Shown here: positions 48,131 through 61,242 of the stretch, in pieces
Layout: each line of letters opens with the position of its first letter
Numbering within the stretch: the stretch's first letter is position 1
DNA from: Sipunculus nudus
Lineage: Eukaryota; Annelida; Sipuncula; Golfingiida; Sipunculidae
DNA: 64,000 bases
Assembly: GCA_026874595.1 (NCBI GenBank)
Contig: CM049310.1
Span: forward strand, 47,503,058-47,567,057
Direction: 5' to 3'
Notes under the pieces: model-generated
Database searches by the model: none
What the model was told of the DNA's origin: nothing
What the model saw: only the letters and a program-made list of their open reading frames with translations
Position numbers and translations under genes: made by a program

Positions 48131-50536
48131 TTATCCACAGACAGAGGTCATTAGACAGCAGCCGTGCATCACTTGATCTGATCCACAGACACAGGTCATT
48201 AGACAGTAGCCTGATATCACTTGATCTGATTCACAGACACAGGTCATAATTTAGACAGCAGTCTTGCATCACTTGATCTGATCCACAGACTCAGGTCATT
48301 AAACAGCATGACATCACTTAATCTGATCCACAGACACAGGTCTTTAGACATCAGCCTGACATCACTTGATCTGATCCACAGACACAGGTCATAATTTAGA
48401 CAGCAGCCATGCATCACTTGATCTGATCCACAGACACAGGTCATTAGACAGCATGACATCATTTGGTCTTATCCACAGACACAGGTTACAAGACAGCAGG
48501 CTGACATCACTTGATCTCATACACAGAGACAGATCATTAGACAGCAGCTTGACATCACTTGGTCTGATACGCAGACACAGGTCATTAGACAGATGCCTGA
48601 CATCACTTGATCTGATCCACAGACACAGTTCATTAGACAGCAGCCTGATATCACTTGATCTGATCCACAGACACAGATCATTAGACAGCATGACATCAAT
48701 TGAACTGATCCACAGACACGGGTCATAATTTAGACAGCAGCCTAGCATTACTTGATCTGATCCATAGACGATGGTCATAAGACAGCAGCCTGACATCACT
48801 TATTCTGATCCACAGACACAGGTCATAAGACAGCAGCCTGACATCACTTATTCTGATCCACAGACAAAGGCGATAAGACAGCAGCCCTACATCACTTGAT
48901 CTGATCCACAGACACAGGTCATAATTTAGACAGCAGCATCACTTGATCTGATCCACAGACACAGGTCATTAGACAGTAGCCTGATATCACTTAATCTGAT
49001 CCACAGACACAGGTCATTATTTAGACAGCAGCCATGCATCACTTGATCTGATCCACAGACACAGGTCATTAGACAGCATGACATCATTTGGTCTTATCCA
49101 CAGACACAGGTTACAAGACAGCAGGCTGACATCACTTGATCTCATACACAGAGACAGATCATTAGACAGCAGCTTGACATCACTTGGTCTGATACGCAGA
49201 CACAGGTCATTAGACAGATGCCTGACATCACTTGATCTGATCCACAGACACAGTTCATTAGACAGCAGCCTGATATCACTTGATCTAATCCACAGACACA
49301 GATTATTAGACAGCATGACATCAATTGAACTGATCCACAGACACAGGTCATAATTTAGACTGCAGCCTAGCATTACTTGATCTGATCCATAGACGGTGGT
49401 CATAAGACAGCAGCCTGACATCACTTATTCTGATCCACAGACACAGGTCATAAGACAGCAGCCTGACATCACTTATTCTGATCCACAGACAAAGGCGATA
49501 AGACAGCAGCCCTACATCACTTGATCTGATCCACAGACACAGGTCATAATTTAGACAGCAGCCATGCATTACTTGATCTGATACACAGACGGTGGTCATA
49601 AGACAGCAGCTTGACATCACTTGATCTGATCCACAGACACAGGTCATTAGACAGCAGCCTGACATCACTTGATCAGATCCACAGACACAGGTCATAAGAT
49701 AGCAGCCTAACATCATTTGATCTTATCCATAGACACAGGTCACAAGACAGTAGGCTGACATCAATTTATCTGATCCACAGACACAGGTCATAATTTAGAC
49801 AGCAGCCTGGCATCACTTGATCTGATCCACAGACACAGGTCATAAGACAGCAGCCTTACATCACTTATTCTGATCCACAGACAAAGGCGATAAGACAGCA
49901 GCCATGCATCACTTGATCTGATCCACAGACACAGGTCATAATTTAGACAGCAGCCTGGCATCACTTGATCTGATCTACAAACACAGGTCATTAGACAGCA
50001 CAACATCACTTGATCTGATCCACAGACACAGATCATTAGACAGCAGTTTGACATCACTTGATCTGATCCACAGACACAGGTCTTTAGACAGCATGCATCA
50101 CTTTATTTGATCAAGAGTCATTAGACAGCAGCATGTCATCCCTTGATCTGATCCACAGACACAGGTCAAATTATCAATTCCTGATTATGATTTCCCAAAC
50201 CCTGATCTATAGACATTGGTCATTAGACAGCAGCCTTGCATCACTTGATCATATCCACAGACACAGGTTATTAGACAGCCTGACATCACTTGATCTTATC
50301 CACAGACACAGATCAATAGACAGTAGTTTGACATCAATTTTTCTGATCCACAGACACAGATCATTAGACAGCAGTCTTACATCTCTTGATCTGATCCACA
50401 GACAGGTCTGATCCCCAGACTCAGGCCTTCAGACAGCAGTCTGATTGCAATTCTTGATTATGATTTCCTCAACCCTGATCCATAGACATAGGTAATTATA
50501 CAGCAGTCTTACATCACTTAATCTAATCCACAGACG
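48131..50536. repeat. Satellite, about 45-bp unit, with 625-bp higher-order repeat
   Basis: The unit is tgatccacagacacaggtca, ttagacagcagcctgacatc, acttgatc. Unit variants are ordered: the run starting gccatgcatcacttg at 48406 recurs almost unchanged from 49031 (offset 625) for about 530 bp. Reading frames on both strands (LCLWIRSSDV; RHRSLDSSL) are the repeat translated. It lies inside the first intron of gene 2. Confidence 0.92.
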
Positions 50537-50549
50537 GGTCTGTTTTTTT

Positions 50550-50913
50550 AGCTCAGCTGACTATAAGTCAACTGACGTATAGGTTTGGCGCTTTTTCTGT
50601 CGTCTGTCCGGTCGTCTGGCCATCCGGTCCTCTGTTAGCAGGGCATAAATCATAACCTCTTACCCTAGAAGCCTATTACTAAATATCTAGGGAGGTCCAT
50701 AAAAAAATCTCCTTGGAAACCTGAAAATAGGTCACTGCGACCTATATCCTTTGAGATACGGGGCTTGTAAGTACCCCCCAGAAAAATAAAAAATTTGATA
50801 CAAAACCTCCAATATCTTGATAATTAATGCATGGATTGTCATGAATCATGCCCCTAATATTGACCATGACCAGCTTAGTAAGTTTCAAAAAAGTGGTAGT
50901 GCCACCCATATTC
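50550..50913 (+). mobile_element. Truncated AGCTCAG-family start
   Basis: AGCTCAGCTGACTATAAGTC after a T run directly at the end of the satellite, then a tgtcgtctgtccggtcgtct stretch and one body monomer. It breaks into another family member at about 50914. Confidence 0.65.
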
Positions 50914-51707
50914 TTAGTCATCTGAGCTATAGTCGTGGTCCATTGTCCGTCGTCCGTCCGTCTGTCCATCTGTATGTCCTTAGATGTGGCACGTTTTGAA
51001 ACCATAAGACCTAGGAATCCAAAATTCGGCATAATGTTAGATGTCCCCAAGATCTCCTACCAAGCCGAAAACTACTCATCTGTTCTTCCTCATACTTGCC
51101 ATAAATATTCCTCTTTATAGTTCCTATGTACATGCCAGAAATTAGGTCTGTATTATATAATTTAAAAAAGTTATTGGCTCAAACAATGCATTTTGTAAAA
51201 AAATCAGGAAAGATATTTGATCACTTAACACAAAACATGTTAAAACTAAGGACCTTTTTTCCAGTAATATAACTTAAATTAATCAAAATTAAATTGTATA
51301 CCCAAAATTAAATCAAAATCTTTTAAATTTTTAAAAATATTAGCAAAAATAAAAAATTGGTACCTTAAATTTTGCCCAACTTTGGCCATGGCACGTTTTT
51401 TTCCTGTAAGTACTGTGGATTTAATTTTCACAGCATGTACACATAAGGATTTAATCTGTTAAAATCTGAAATTTGAAAATAAAAGCTGCAAAACTAGGCT
51501 AGTTATTGAATTTTTTTGGAGGCTCTTGTTGTATTCCCTTACATTGTCAGGCAGTCCACTTTGGTGACTGTAGATTATTCAGTGCAGCTCTCTATGCTCC
51601 CCAGGCTGTTGGCATAATGTTAGATGTCCCAAGATCTCCTACCGAGCGGAAAACTGGGTCTTTGCAACTTGGTTCCTTTGAGAAATTAAGGAAAGACCTA
51701 AATTTTT
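50914..51707 (+). mobile_element. Tandem unit 1 of AGCTCAG-family (0.9-kb unit, 5' truncated)
   Basis: gtcatctgagctatagtcgt, then gacctaggaatccaaaattc, ttagatgtccccaagatctc, ggatttaattttcacagcat, taggctagttattgaa and tcttgttgtattcccttaca. It holds uninterrupted (empty) versions of the insertion sites filled at 52302 and 56366. It ends at the T run where unit 2 starts. Confidence 0.7.
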
Positions 51708-52301
51708 AGCTCAGCTGACTATAAGTCATCTGAGCTATAGTTGTGGTCCATTGTCCATCGTCCGTCCGTCTGTCCGTAGATGTGGCACGTTTTGAAACCG
51801 TAAGACCTAGGAATCCAAAATTCGGCATAGTGTTAGATGTCCCCAAGATCTCCTACCAAGCCGAAAACTGGGTCTTTGCCACGTTGTTCCTTTGAGAAAT
51901 TAAGGAAAAACCTTAATTTTTTATTAAAAACCTATTTTCACACTTCAGGGCTGCCTAATATCAAAACCACTCATCTGTTTTTGCTCATATTTACCATAAA
52001 TGTTCCTCTATATAGTTCCTATGTACATGCCTGAAATTATGTCTGTAATATTATAATAATTTAAAAAAGTTATGGGCCAGAACATAATGCATTTTGTAAA
52101 AAATCAGAAAAGATATTTGATCACTTAACACAAAACATGTTAAAACTAAGGACCTTTTTTCCAGTAATATAACTTAAATTAATCAAATTAAATTGTATAC
52201 CCAAAATTAAATCAAAATCTTTTAAATTTTTAAAAATATTAGCAAAAATAAAAAATTGGTACCTTAAATTTTGCACAACTTTGGCCATGGCAGGTTTTTT
52301 T

Positions 52302-55300
52302 AGCTCAGCTGACTGAAAGTCATCTGAGCTATAGCGATCACTCTTTGTCCGTCGTCCGTCTGTCTGTCCGTTAACCAGGCACAAATCGTAACCGCTGGAC
52401 CTAGAACCTTGTAACTTGGGATTCTGAGAGGTCCATAAAAGATCTCCTTGGAAACCAGAAATTAGGTCTCTGTTACCCATATCCTTTGAGCTATGGGGCC
52501 CCAAAGTACCCCCCAGAATAGTAAAAAATTTCATACAAAAACTTCAATATCTCAATAACTACATCACTGATGGTCTTCATTTTTGGCATATATATTGATC
52601 ATGAGATGTTCGATCAGTTCCTGCAGACTGGTGGCGCCACCTGTACTGTTTGATTTTTAACGATTTTTTCCTCTATTTTTGAGACCTTTGAGGATGCTGT
52701 CATCTGTTAGCGTGGCACAAATCGTAACGACTGGACCTAGAATCTTCATTTTCGACACACTGAGAAACCTATGAAAAGTCTCCATGGAAACCAGAAATTA
52801 GGTCTCTGTTACCCATATCCTTCGAGCTATGGGGCCCAAAATTACCCCCCAGAATAGTCAAAAATTTCATACAAAAACTCCAATATCTCATTAACTACAT
52901 CACTGATGGTCATGATTTTCGACATACATATTGATCATGAGATGTTTCATCAGTTTGTGCAGACTGGTGGCGCCACCTGTATTTTTCAATGTTCACGAAT
53001 TGTTTTCTCCATTTTTGAGACCTTTAAGGATGTAGTTATCTGTCAACAGGGTACAAATCGTAACGACTGGACCTAGAATCTTCGTTCATGACACACAGGG
53101 AGACCCATGATAAGTCTCCATGGAAACCTGAAATTTAGTCTCTGTTACCCATATCCTTTGAGCTATGGCACTCCAAAGTACAGATCAGAATAATGGAAAA
53201 TTTGATACAAAAGCTAAAGTATCTGAACAACTAATGCAGAGATAACCATAATTGTTTGCATGGATATTGATCATGGAGTGTTTCATAAGTTTCTGCAGAC
53301 TGGTGGCACCACCTGTATTTGTTCGTTTTTTTTTACGAAATTTTTCTGTATTTTTGATACCTTTAAAGATATGAACATCTGTTAACAGGGCACAAATCAT
53401 AAAAACTGGACCAAGAATCTTTATTCTTGACACACAGGGAGACCCATGAAAAGTCTCCATGGAAACTTGAAATTAGGTCTCTGTTACCCATATTCTTTAA
53501 GCTGTATGGGTCCAAAATACCCCCCCCCCCAGAATAATGGAAAATTTGATACAAAAACTGCAGTATTTCAATAACTACAACACTGATGGTCATGATTTTC
53601 GGCATACATATTGATCATGAGCTGTTCCATCAGTTTCTGCAGACTGGGTGTGCCACCTCTATTTTTTTTCAAATTTTTACGAATTTTTTTCTTTTTTTTG
53701 AGACCTTTAAAGATGTGGTTATCTGTCAACAGGGTACAAATCGCAACAACTGGACCTAGAATCTTCATTCTTGTCATGCAAGGAGGCCAATGAAAGGTGC
53801 CTGTGGAAACTTGAAATTAGGTCTCTGTTACCCATATCCTTCAAGCTATAGGACTCCGAAGTATCCCTCAGAATAATGGACAATTTGATACAAAAACTGA
53901 AGTATCTGAACAACTAATGCAGAGATCACCATGATTTTTTGCATGGATATTGACCATTAAGTGTTTTTATTAGTTTCTGCAGACTGGTGGAGCCACCTGT
54001 ATTTTTGTATCCGCCAAAACGAAGTTTTGCGGATACTATGTTTTTGACCGAGTTCCTCCGCCGGGGCGGCGTTCGTTTCCAGAGAGCTCCTCGGAGACTA
54101 ATGGACCGATTTTTCCCAAACTTACACCTATTATCGGGTCACATGTGAACTGGTGCCTTACCAATTTGCATTGACCTCTGACCTTTCCTCTCTATCCAGT
54201 GTCCATTTGTGGGTCTGTTTCCACTCATAAACCCTCATATCTCAGGAACCGTTTGACCGATCAGGAAATAAAATTGATACAAATGTAGCCCTTGGATTGC
54301 TTTATAACATACACAAAAAATGGTGGCGCCACCTGTAACCATGTTTGCACAGTGTCCATCTGTTCGTCTGCCTTGGGTTAAAATCACTCATATCTCTGCA
54401 GTGAATTGACTAATTCACCTAAAATTCGTCATGTGTATACATCCAGGATAGCTTTCTTGATTTTATGACAGGTGGCGCCACCTACGTTCACGTTCACGCT
54501 GATGACATCCAAGCTTATATCTCGGGAACCGTTTGACCGATCAGGAAATAAAATTTATACAAATGTAGCCCTTTGATAGCTCTGTAACATACACAAAAAA
54601 TGGTGGCGCCACCTGTAACAATGTTTGCACAGCGTCTGTCTGTTAGTCTGCCGTGGCCTAAAATTACTCAATTCTCTGTAGTGGTTCGACATAACTGCCT
54701 AAAATTTTGCAGGTTTATACATTGTGGACAGCTTTGTTGATTTTATGACAGGTGGCGCCACCTACATTCTAGTTAACGCTGGACACATCCAAGCTCATAT
54801 CTCAGGAACCATTTGACCGATTGGGCCAAAATTGTGCATGTGTTTAGATCTCACATAGGTCTTTATCATACACAAAACTGGAGGGGTTACCTGCAAAGAT
54901 ATTTGCACAGTGTTTGTCTGTTTGTCTGCCATGGGCAAAAATCGCTCATATACATGTAGTGGTTTGACTTTTCTGCCTAAAATTTTGCAAGTGTATACAA
55001 CTTGGACAGCTTTCTGGATTTGTGGTAGGTGGCACACATACACATTTAGGATGCAGACATCCATGTTAATATGCAACATACCTCACTCTATTTCCCCTTG
55101 CCACTCAATCCATGCCTCACTATCCGACTTTGGCAGATACATGAAGTCACTTGTCGGTTACCCGTATTCTAGTTTTAAAAGTTTACACATTTTTCTCTAT
55201 TTTTGAGATATATAAATACAGACTAAATCTTGGCCTGTTGGTTAATCTGTTTGATGCTTCAGTTGAATGGGTATATACTACCAATCTGGTGATAAAATTT

Positions 55301-55354
55301 CCTTTTGCGAATCTCTTCCCAGTCAGCTGAGCGTCATGACCCATGGGTCACTTG
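52302..55354 (+). mobile_element. DINE-1/HINE-like insertion with 336-bp monomers
   Basis: Starts AGCTCAGCTGACTGAAAGTC after seven T. Ends agtcagctgagcgtcatgac, ccatgggtcacttg before TT-cctg. The empty site at 51395-51410 reads cacg-TTTTTTT-cctg. Terminal inverted pair: agctcagctgact and agtcagctgagc. The body is about five 336-bp monomers (acaaatcgtaa, aattaggtctctgttaccca, agactggtggcgccacctgt) followed by a GTATCC-type element from 54008. No protein-coding capacity. Confidence 0.75.
54008..55140 (+). mobile_element. GTATCCGCC-hairpin element nested in the insertion
   Basis: gtatccgccaaaacgaagtt, then ttgcggatac, then ccgccggggcggcgttcg. Monomers catatctcaggaaccgtttg and ggtggcgccacctgtaac recur at 54323, 54473, 54603 and 54753. 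It is similar along its length to 23862-25020. Confidence 0.65.
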
Positions 55355-56365
55355 TTCCTGTAAGTACTGTGGATTTAATTTTCACAGCATGTACACATAA
55401 GGATTTAATCTGTTAAAATCTGAAATTTGAAAATAAAAGCTGCAAAACTAGGCTAGTTATTGAATTTTTTTGGAGGCTCTTGTTGTATTCCCTTACATTG
55501 TCAGGCATTCCACTTTGGTGACTGTAGATTATTCAGTGCAGCTCTCTATGCTCCCCAGGCTGTGGGCATAATGTTAGATGTCCCAAGATCTCCTACCGAG
55601 CGGAAAACTGGGTCTTTGCAACTTGGTTTCTTTGAGAAATTAAGGAAAAACCTTAATTTTTAGCTCAGCTGACTATAAGTCATCTGAGCTATAGTCGTGG
55701 TCCATTGTCCGTCTTCCGTCCGTCGGTCCGTAGATGTGGCACATTTTGAAACCGTAAGACCTAGGAATCCAAAATTCGGCATAGTGTTAGATGTCCCCAA
55801 GATCTCCTACCAAGCCGAAAACTGGGTCTTTGCGACGTTGTTCCTTTGAGAAATTAAGGAAAAACCTCAATTTTTTATTAAAAACCTATTTTCACACTTC
55901 AGGGCTGCCTAATATCAAAACCACTCATCTGTTTTTGCTCATATTTACCATAAATATTCCTCTATATAGTTCCTATGTACATGCCTGAAATTATGTCTGT
56001 ATTATATAATTTTAAAAAGTTATGGGCCCAAACATAATGGACTTTGTAAAAAAATCAGGAAGATATTTGGTCACTTAAGACCAAAAGTGTTAAAGGTAGG
56101 GACTTTTTTCCAGTAATACAACTTTAATAAATCAAAATTTAATTGTATACCAAAAATTAGATCAAAATCTGTTAAATTTTTTTAAATATTGGCAAAAATA
56201 TAAAATTGGTACCTGAAATTTTGCCCAACTTTGGCCACGGAACGTTTTTTCCTGCAAGTACTGTGGATTTAATTTTCACAGCATGTATACACAAGGATTT
56301 AATCTGTTAAAATCTGAAATTTGAAAATAAAAGCTGCAAAATTAGGCTAGTTATTGAATTTTTTT

Positions 56366-59300
56366 AGCTCAGCTGACTGAAAGTCATCTGAGCTATAGGG
56401 ATCACCTTTTGTCCGTCGTCCGTCCGTCCGTCCGGCCGTCCGGGCGTCTGTCCGTTAACAGGGCACAAATCGTAACCGCTAGAACTGGAATCTTCTTACT
56501 TAACATCCTGGGAGGTCCATGAAAAATCTCCTTGGAAACCAGAAATTAGGTCTCTGTTACCCATATCCTTCGAGCTATGGGGCCCCAAAGTACCCCCCAG
56601 AAAAGTCCAAAATTTCATACAAAAACTTCAATATCTCATTAACTACTTGACTGATGGTCATGATTTTTTGCATACATATTGATCATGAGAGGTTCCATCA
56701 GTTCCTGAAGACTGGTGGCGCCACCTGTATTTTTCGATTTTTTACAAATTTTTTTCTCTATTTTTGAGACCTTTAAAAATGTGAACATCTGTTAACAAGG
56801 CACAAATCGTAATGACTGGACTTAGAATCTTCATTCTCGACACACTGAGAGACCTATGAAAAGTCTCCATGGAAACCAGAAATTAGGTCTCTGTTAACCA
56901 TATCCTTCGAGCTATGGGGCCCCAAAGTACCCCCCCCCCCAGAGTAGTCAAAAATTTCATACGAAAACTTCAATATCTCAATAACTACATCACTGATGGT
57001 CATGATTTTTGGCATACATATTGATTATGAAATGTTCCATCAATTCCTGCAGACTTGTGGCGCCACCTATATTGTTTGATTTTTTACGATTTTTTCCTCT
57101 ATTTTTGAGACCTTTAAGGATGCTGTCATCTGTTAACGTGGCACAAATCATAACGACTGGACCTAGAATCTTCATTCTCGACACACTGAGAGACCTATGA
57201 AAAGTCTCCATGTAAACCAAAATTAGGTCTCTGTTACCCATATTCTTCGAGCTATGGAGCCCTAAAGTACCCCCAAGAAAAGTAAAAAATTTCATACAAA
57301 AACTTCAATATCTCATTAACTACTTGAATGATGGTCATGATTTGTGGCATAACTATTGATCATGAGATGTGTCATCTTTTCCTGCAGACTGGTGGCGCCA
57401 CCTGTATCGTTCGATTTTTTATGATTTTTTCCTCTATTTTTGAGACCTTTAAGGATGCTGTCATCTGTTAGCATGGCACAAATAGTAACAACTGGACCTA
57501 GAATCTTCATTCTCAACACACTAGAAGATCTATGAAAAGTCTCCATGTAAACCAAAATTAGGTCTCTGTTACCCATATTCTTCGAGCTATGGGGCCCCAA
57601 AGTACCCCCCCAGAGTAGTCAAAAATTTCATACAAAAACTTCAATATCTCAATAACTACATCACTGATGGTCATAATTTTTGGCATACATATTGATTATG
57701 AGATGTTCCATCAGTTCCTGCAGACTGGTGGCGCCACCTATATTGTTTGATTTTTTTACGATTTCTTCCTCTATTTTTGAGACCTTTAAGGATGCTGTCA
57801 TCTGTTAGCATGGCACAAATCGTAACGACTGGACCTAGAATCTTCATTCTCAATACACTGAGAGACCTATGAAAAGTCTCCATGGAAACCAGAAATTAGG
57901 TCTCTGTTACCCATATCCTTCGAGCTATGGGGCCCCAAAGTACCCCTCAGAGTAGTCAAAAATTTCATACAAAAACTTCAATATCTCAATAACTACATCA
58001 CTGATGGTCATGATTTGTGGCATAACTATTGATCAAGAGGTGTTCCATCAGTTCCTGCAGACTAGTGGCACAACCTGTATTTGTTTGGGGTTTTTTTTAC
58101 GAATGTTTTATCTATTTTTGAGACCTTTAAAGATATGAACATCTGTTGACAGGGCACAAATCATAAAAACTGGACCTAGAATCTTCATTCTTGACACACA
58201 GGGAGACCCATGAAAATTCTCCATGGAAACCTGAAATTAGGTCTCTGTTACCCACATTCTTTAGGCTGTATGGCTCCAAAATACCCCCCAGAATAATGGA
58301 AAATTTGATACAAAAAGTGCAGTATCTCAATAACTACAACACTGATGGTCATGATTTTTGGCATACATATTGATCATGAGCTGTTCCATCAGTTTCTGCA
58401 GAGAGGGTGCGCCACCTCTATTTTTTTCAAATTTTTACAAATTTTTTTTCTCTTTTTTCGAGACCTTTGAAGATGTGGTTATCTGTCAACAGGGTACAAA
58501 TTGCAACAACTGGACCTAGAAACTTCATTCTTGTCATGCAAGGAGGCCCATGAAGAGTGCCTGTGGAAACTTGAAATTAGGTCTCTGTTACCCATATCCT
58601 TCAAGCTATAGGACTCTGAAGTATCCCTCAGAATAATGGACAATTTGATACAAAAGCTGAAGTATCTGAACAACTAATACGGAGATCATCATGATTCTTT
58701 GCATGGATATTGACCATTAAGTGTTTTTAGCTCAGCTGACTGTAAGTCATCTGAAGTATCCCTCAGAATAATGGACAATTTGATACAAAAGCTCAAGTAT
58801 CTAAACAACTATTGCAGTGATCACCATGATTCTTTGCATGGATATTGATCATGGAATGTGTCATCAGTTTCTGCAGGATGGTGGCGCCACCTGTATTTTT
58901 TTTATTTTTACGAATTTTTTTCTCTATTTTTGAGACCTCATAAGATGCGGTCATCTGTTAACATGGCACAAATCGTAACAACTGGACCTAGAATCTTCTC
59001 TCTTGACATGCTGAGAGGCCCATGAAAAGTTTCCTTAAAAACTTGAAATTAGGTCTCTGTTACCCATAACCTCTGAGCTATGGGGCTCCGAAGTACCCCC
59101 CAGAATAATGGAAAATTTGATACAAAAGCTCAAGTATCTGAACAATTATTATATTGATCACCATGATTCTTTGCATGGATATTGATCATGAAATGTTTCA
59201 TCAGTTTCTGCATTCTGGTGGCGCCACCTGTATTTTTTCAATTTTTAGCTCAGCTGACTGAAAGTCATCTGAGCTGTAGGGATCACCTTCTGTCCGTCGT

Positions 59301-60421
59301 CCGTCCGGCCATCCAGGCGTCTGTCTGTTAACAGGGCACAAATCGTAACCGCTAGACCGGGAATCTTCTTACTTGAAATCCTGGGAGGTCTATGGAAATT
59401 CTCCTTGTAAACCTGAAATTAGGTCGAGCTATGGGGTTCTGAAGTACCCCCCAGAATAATGCAAAATTTAATACAAAAGCTCAAGTATCTGGACAACTAA
59501 TGCATTAATCACCATGATTCTTTGCATGGATATTGATCATGGAGTGTTTCATCAATTTCTGGAGATTGGTGGCGCCACCTATATTTTTTTTATTTTTTAC
59601 GATTTTTTTTCTCTACTTTTGTGATCTTTAAACATTTGGTCATCTGTAAACAGGGCACAAATCATAATGACTGGACCTAGAATCTTCTGTCCTCACCTCC
59701 AGGGAAGCCCATAAAAGGTCTACATGGAAACCCGAAATAAGGTCCCTGTTACCCATATTCTGTGAGCTATGGGGCTCTGAAGTACCCCCCAGAATAAAGA
59801 TTTGGTCATATATTAACAGGGCACAAATCATAATGACTGGACCTAGAATCTTCTGTCCTCACCTCCAGGGAAGCCCATAAAAGGTCTACATGGAAACCCG
59901 AAATAAGGTCCCTGTTACCCATATCCTTCATGCTCTGGGACTCCGAAGTACTCCCCAGAATAAAGATTTGGTCATCTGTTAACAGAGCACAAATTATAAT
60001 GACTTGACCTAGAATCTCCTTTCTTAATATGCTGGGAGGCCCCTGAAAAGTCTCCTTGTGCACCTGAAATTACATCTCTGTTACCCATATCCTTCATCCT
60101 ATGCGGCTTTGAAATACCCCCCAGAATAAACATTTGGATTTGTTAACAGGGCACAAATCATAATAACTTGACCTAGAATTTTATTTTTTGACATGCTGGG
60201 AGACCCCTGAAAAGTCATCTTTTAAACCTTGAAAATAGGTGTCTGTTACCCATATCCTTCATGCTACAGAGCTCCATAGTACCCCAATGAATATTGGTTG
60301 ATTTTATACAAAAGGTCAAGTTTGGAAAAAGTATTTCATTCAAATTTGACATTCAGATGATAAAATTACTTTTGTCAATGTCTTCCTGGTCAGCTGAGCG
60401 TCATGACCCCTGGGTCACTTG
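56366..60421 (+). mobile_element. DINE-1/HINE-like insertion, multiple internal 5' ends
   Basis: Starts AGCTCAGCTGACTGAAAGTC after attgaa-TTTTTTT. Ends cagctgagcgtcatgacccc-tgggtcacttg before TT-ggaggctc. The empty sites at 51511 and 55464 read attgaa-TTTTTTT-ggaggctc. Further 5' starts lie inside at 58730 (truncated) and 59247, with only one 3' terminus. The body has about 336-bp monomers with ggtggcgccacc near 56714, 57392, 57729, 58882, 59218 and 59571. Confidence 0.75.
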
Positions 60422-61242
60422 TTGGAGGCTCTTGTTGTATTCCCTTACATTGTCAAGCAGTCCACTTTGATGACTGTAGGTCATTCAGTGCACATCTCTA
60501 TGCTCCCCAGGCTGTTGGCATAATTTTAGATGTCCCCAAAATCTCCTACCATACCGAAAATTGAGTCATTAGGACTTTGTTCCTTCGAGATATTAAGGAA
60601 AAAACTCTTTTTTCCATAAAAAAAGCCATTGTTACACTTCAAGGCTGCTTAATATCAAAACCACTGATCTGTTTTTGATTGTATTTAGTATTCACATTCT
60701 TTCATACATTTTCTATGAACATACCAAAAATTAGGTCAGTATTGGGTATTATTTTGAAGTTATGGGCCAAAACATAATGCAATTTTTAAAAAAATCAGGA
60801 AATATATTTACACACCTAACATGAGAATTGCTGAACCTAGAGACTTTTTTGCAGGAATATAACTTTATTTAATCAAGATTCAATTGTTTACCCAAAATTA
60901 GATCTGAATTTTGCAAATTTTTCAAGTTATTAGCATAAATAAAAAATCAATACCTTAAATTTTGTCCAACTTTGGCACTGTTGATTTAATTTTCACAGCA
61001 TATATATACATAAGGATTTAATCTTTTAAATTATGAAATTTCAAAGAAATTGATTGGAAAGAATAGCTTTTATTCATGTTTTCATACACCATGTCAAGTG
61101 TTGTTTACATCTAGCCCACCTAGTAGTACAGCCTTCACTTGCATTATGTAACCCACCCCAGGCACCTTGCCTTGGGTCAGCTTGGCCACTACCAGCAGGC
61201 TTCCCCTCTGCCCTGCACCCCCCCCCCCCCAGATGGTGCATA

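Larger units (their letters stand above)
51708..55661 (+). mobile_element. Tandem unit 2, interrupted by a 3.05-kb insertion
   Basis: Starts AGCTCAGCTGACTATAAGTC. Removing 52302-55354 leaves a unit of about 0.9 kb, matching units 1 and 3. It ends at the same ccttaattttt position where unit 1 ended, so the units are in tandem register. Confidence 0.7.

Noticed and set aside
48389-49424. Long reading frames with LCLWIRSSDV or RHRSLDSSL repeats on both strands
   Set aside because: They arise on both strands from the roughly 45-bp satellite. No start context, splice logic or domain supports a protein.
52121-52534. 137-residue reverse-strand frame
   Set aside because: It spans the junction of two different repeats (host unit and the insertion starting at 52302), so it is a chance fusion.
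51506-55988. Near-identical frames starting MNFFGGSCC and MSPRSPTKPKTGSL
   Set aside because: They lie in tandem copies of a non-coding element. The similarity reflects DNA duplication and the frames are interrupted in other copies.
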